Assembly (NCBI GenBank): GCA_024291935.2
Contig: JAGTYA010000024.1
Span: 5,022,001-5,086,000 of the forward strand
Direction of reading: 5' to 3'
Length of the DNA: 64,000 nucleotides
Origin: Okapia johnstoni
Lineage: Eukaryota > Chordata > Mammalia > Artiodactyla > Giraffidae
Below the pieces are notes generated by a model. It was not told the DNA's origin. It did no database searches and was given only the letters and a program-made list of their open reading frames with translations. Position 1 is the stretch's first letter, and every line of letters starts with the position of its first letter. Below, piece after piece: positions 63,765 to 64,000 of the stretch. The translations under genes were made by a program, and so were the position numbers.

Positions 63765-64000
63765 TTATGGATTTATGGGCTGAATATTTGTGTCCAGTCC
63801 AAACTCATGCACTGAAGCCCTAACCCCCAGCGTGGCTGTATGAGGAGATGGGGACTGTAAGGATGCAATTAATATTAAATGAAACTACAGGAATGAGGCT
63901 CTAGTCTGAAGGGTTAGCATCTTTAGAAGAGGAAGAGGTACCAGAGCTCTCTCCCCTAAAGGTGAGCACCGGGGAAAGGCCATGTGACGACACAGTGAGA
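63765..64000 (+). mobile_element. MLT1-type MaLR LTR, cut by the window end
   Basis: 'gggctgaatatttgtgtcca', 'gcactgaagccctaaccccc', 'tttagaagaggaagaggtac' and 'ccatgtgacgacacagtgag' follow MLT1. The 3' half lies outside the window. Confidence 0.88.

Noticed and set aside
1..64000. An undescribed multi-gene system
   Set aside because: No set of co-oriented intact genes, no RNA structure and no array exists in the window. The content is repeats plus candidate regulatory DNA.

Overview
This window looks like ordinary non-coding nuclear DNA from a ruminant (Bovidae or a close pecoran relative). The diagnosis rests on interspersed repeats. There are many BovB (RTE-type) LINE fragments, Bov-tA and BOV-A2 SINEs, a cetartiodactyl CHR-type SINE and bovine-type L1 3' ends. 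They sit over older mammalian layers: MIR, L2, L1M, MaLR/MLT1, MER20 and MER1-like hAT elements. I found no convincing protein-coding exon, CpG island, tRNA, rRNA, CRISPR array or bacterial-type operon. The open reading frames with recognisable homology are retrotransposon remnants or their antisense shadows.

Layout. 1-19.8 kb is moderately GC-rich single-copy DNA with scattered BovB 3' ends, Bov-tA SINEs, MIR and L2, plus a small 39-42 bp minisatellite at 17.3 kb. 19.8-23.6 kb is a repeat nest: a minus-strand MLT1 LTR, AT-rich L1-like DNA, and a 1.3-kb BovB copy inserted into a CHR-type SINE. 24.3-31.3 kb holds an L2 3' end, a candidate regulatory block with three octamer-like sites, antisense L1, an MLT1 LTR, an L1M 3' region and a badly decayed minus-strand endogenous retrovirus interior with a protease remnant. 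31.7-35 kb is a MIR-rich stretch. 35.3-38.6 kb is old L1 interrupted by BovB. 40.3-41 kb is an MLT1 LTR split by a BOV-A2 dimer. 42.2-48.7 kb carries L2, MIR and a hAT-in-hAT nest. 49.0-49.6 kb is a probable solo LTR. 50.8-52.2 kb is the longest BovB copy. 53.5-59.3 kb alternates candidate conserved blocks with SINE/LINE inserts. 59.8-64 kb has MIR, two MLT1 LTRs, L1M with a nested young L1 end, another LTR-like unit and MER20.

No genes work together here. The functional content, if any, is most likely cis-regulatory. About a dozen unique AT-rich or homeodomain/forkhead/POU-motif-bearing blocks avoid repeats and resemble conserved non-coding elements, as in a gene desert or a large intron. 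That is inference from composition and motifs and needs a cross-species alignment. The firmest direct observations are target-site duplications that give the relative order of insertions, and the specific breaks in the two longer BovB reverse transcriptase copies.
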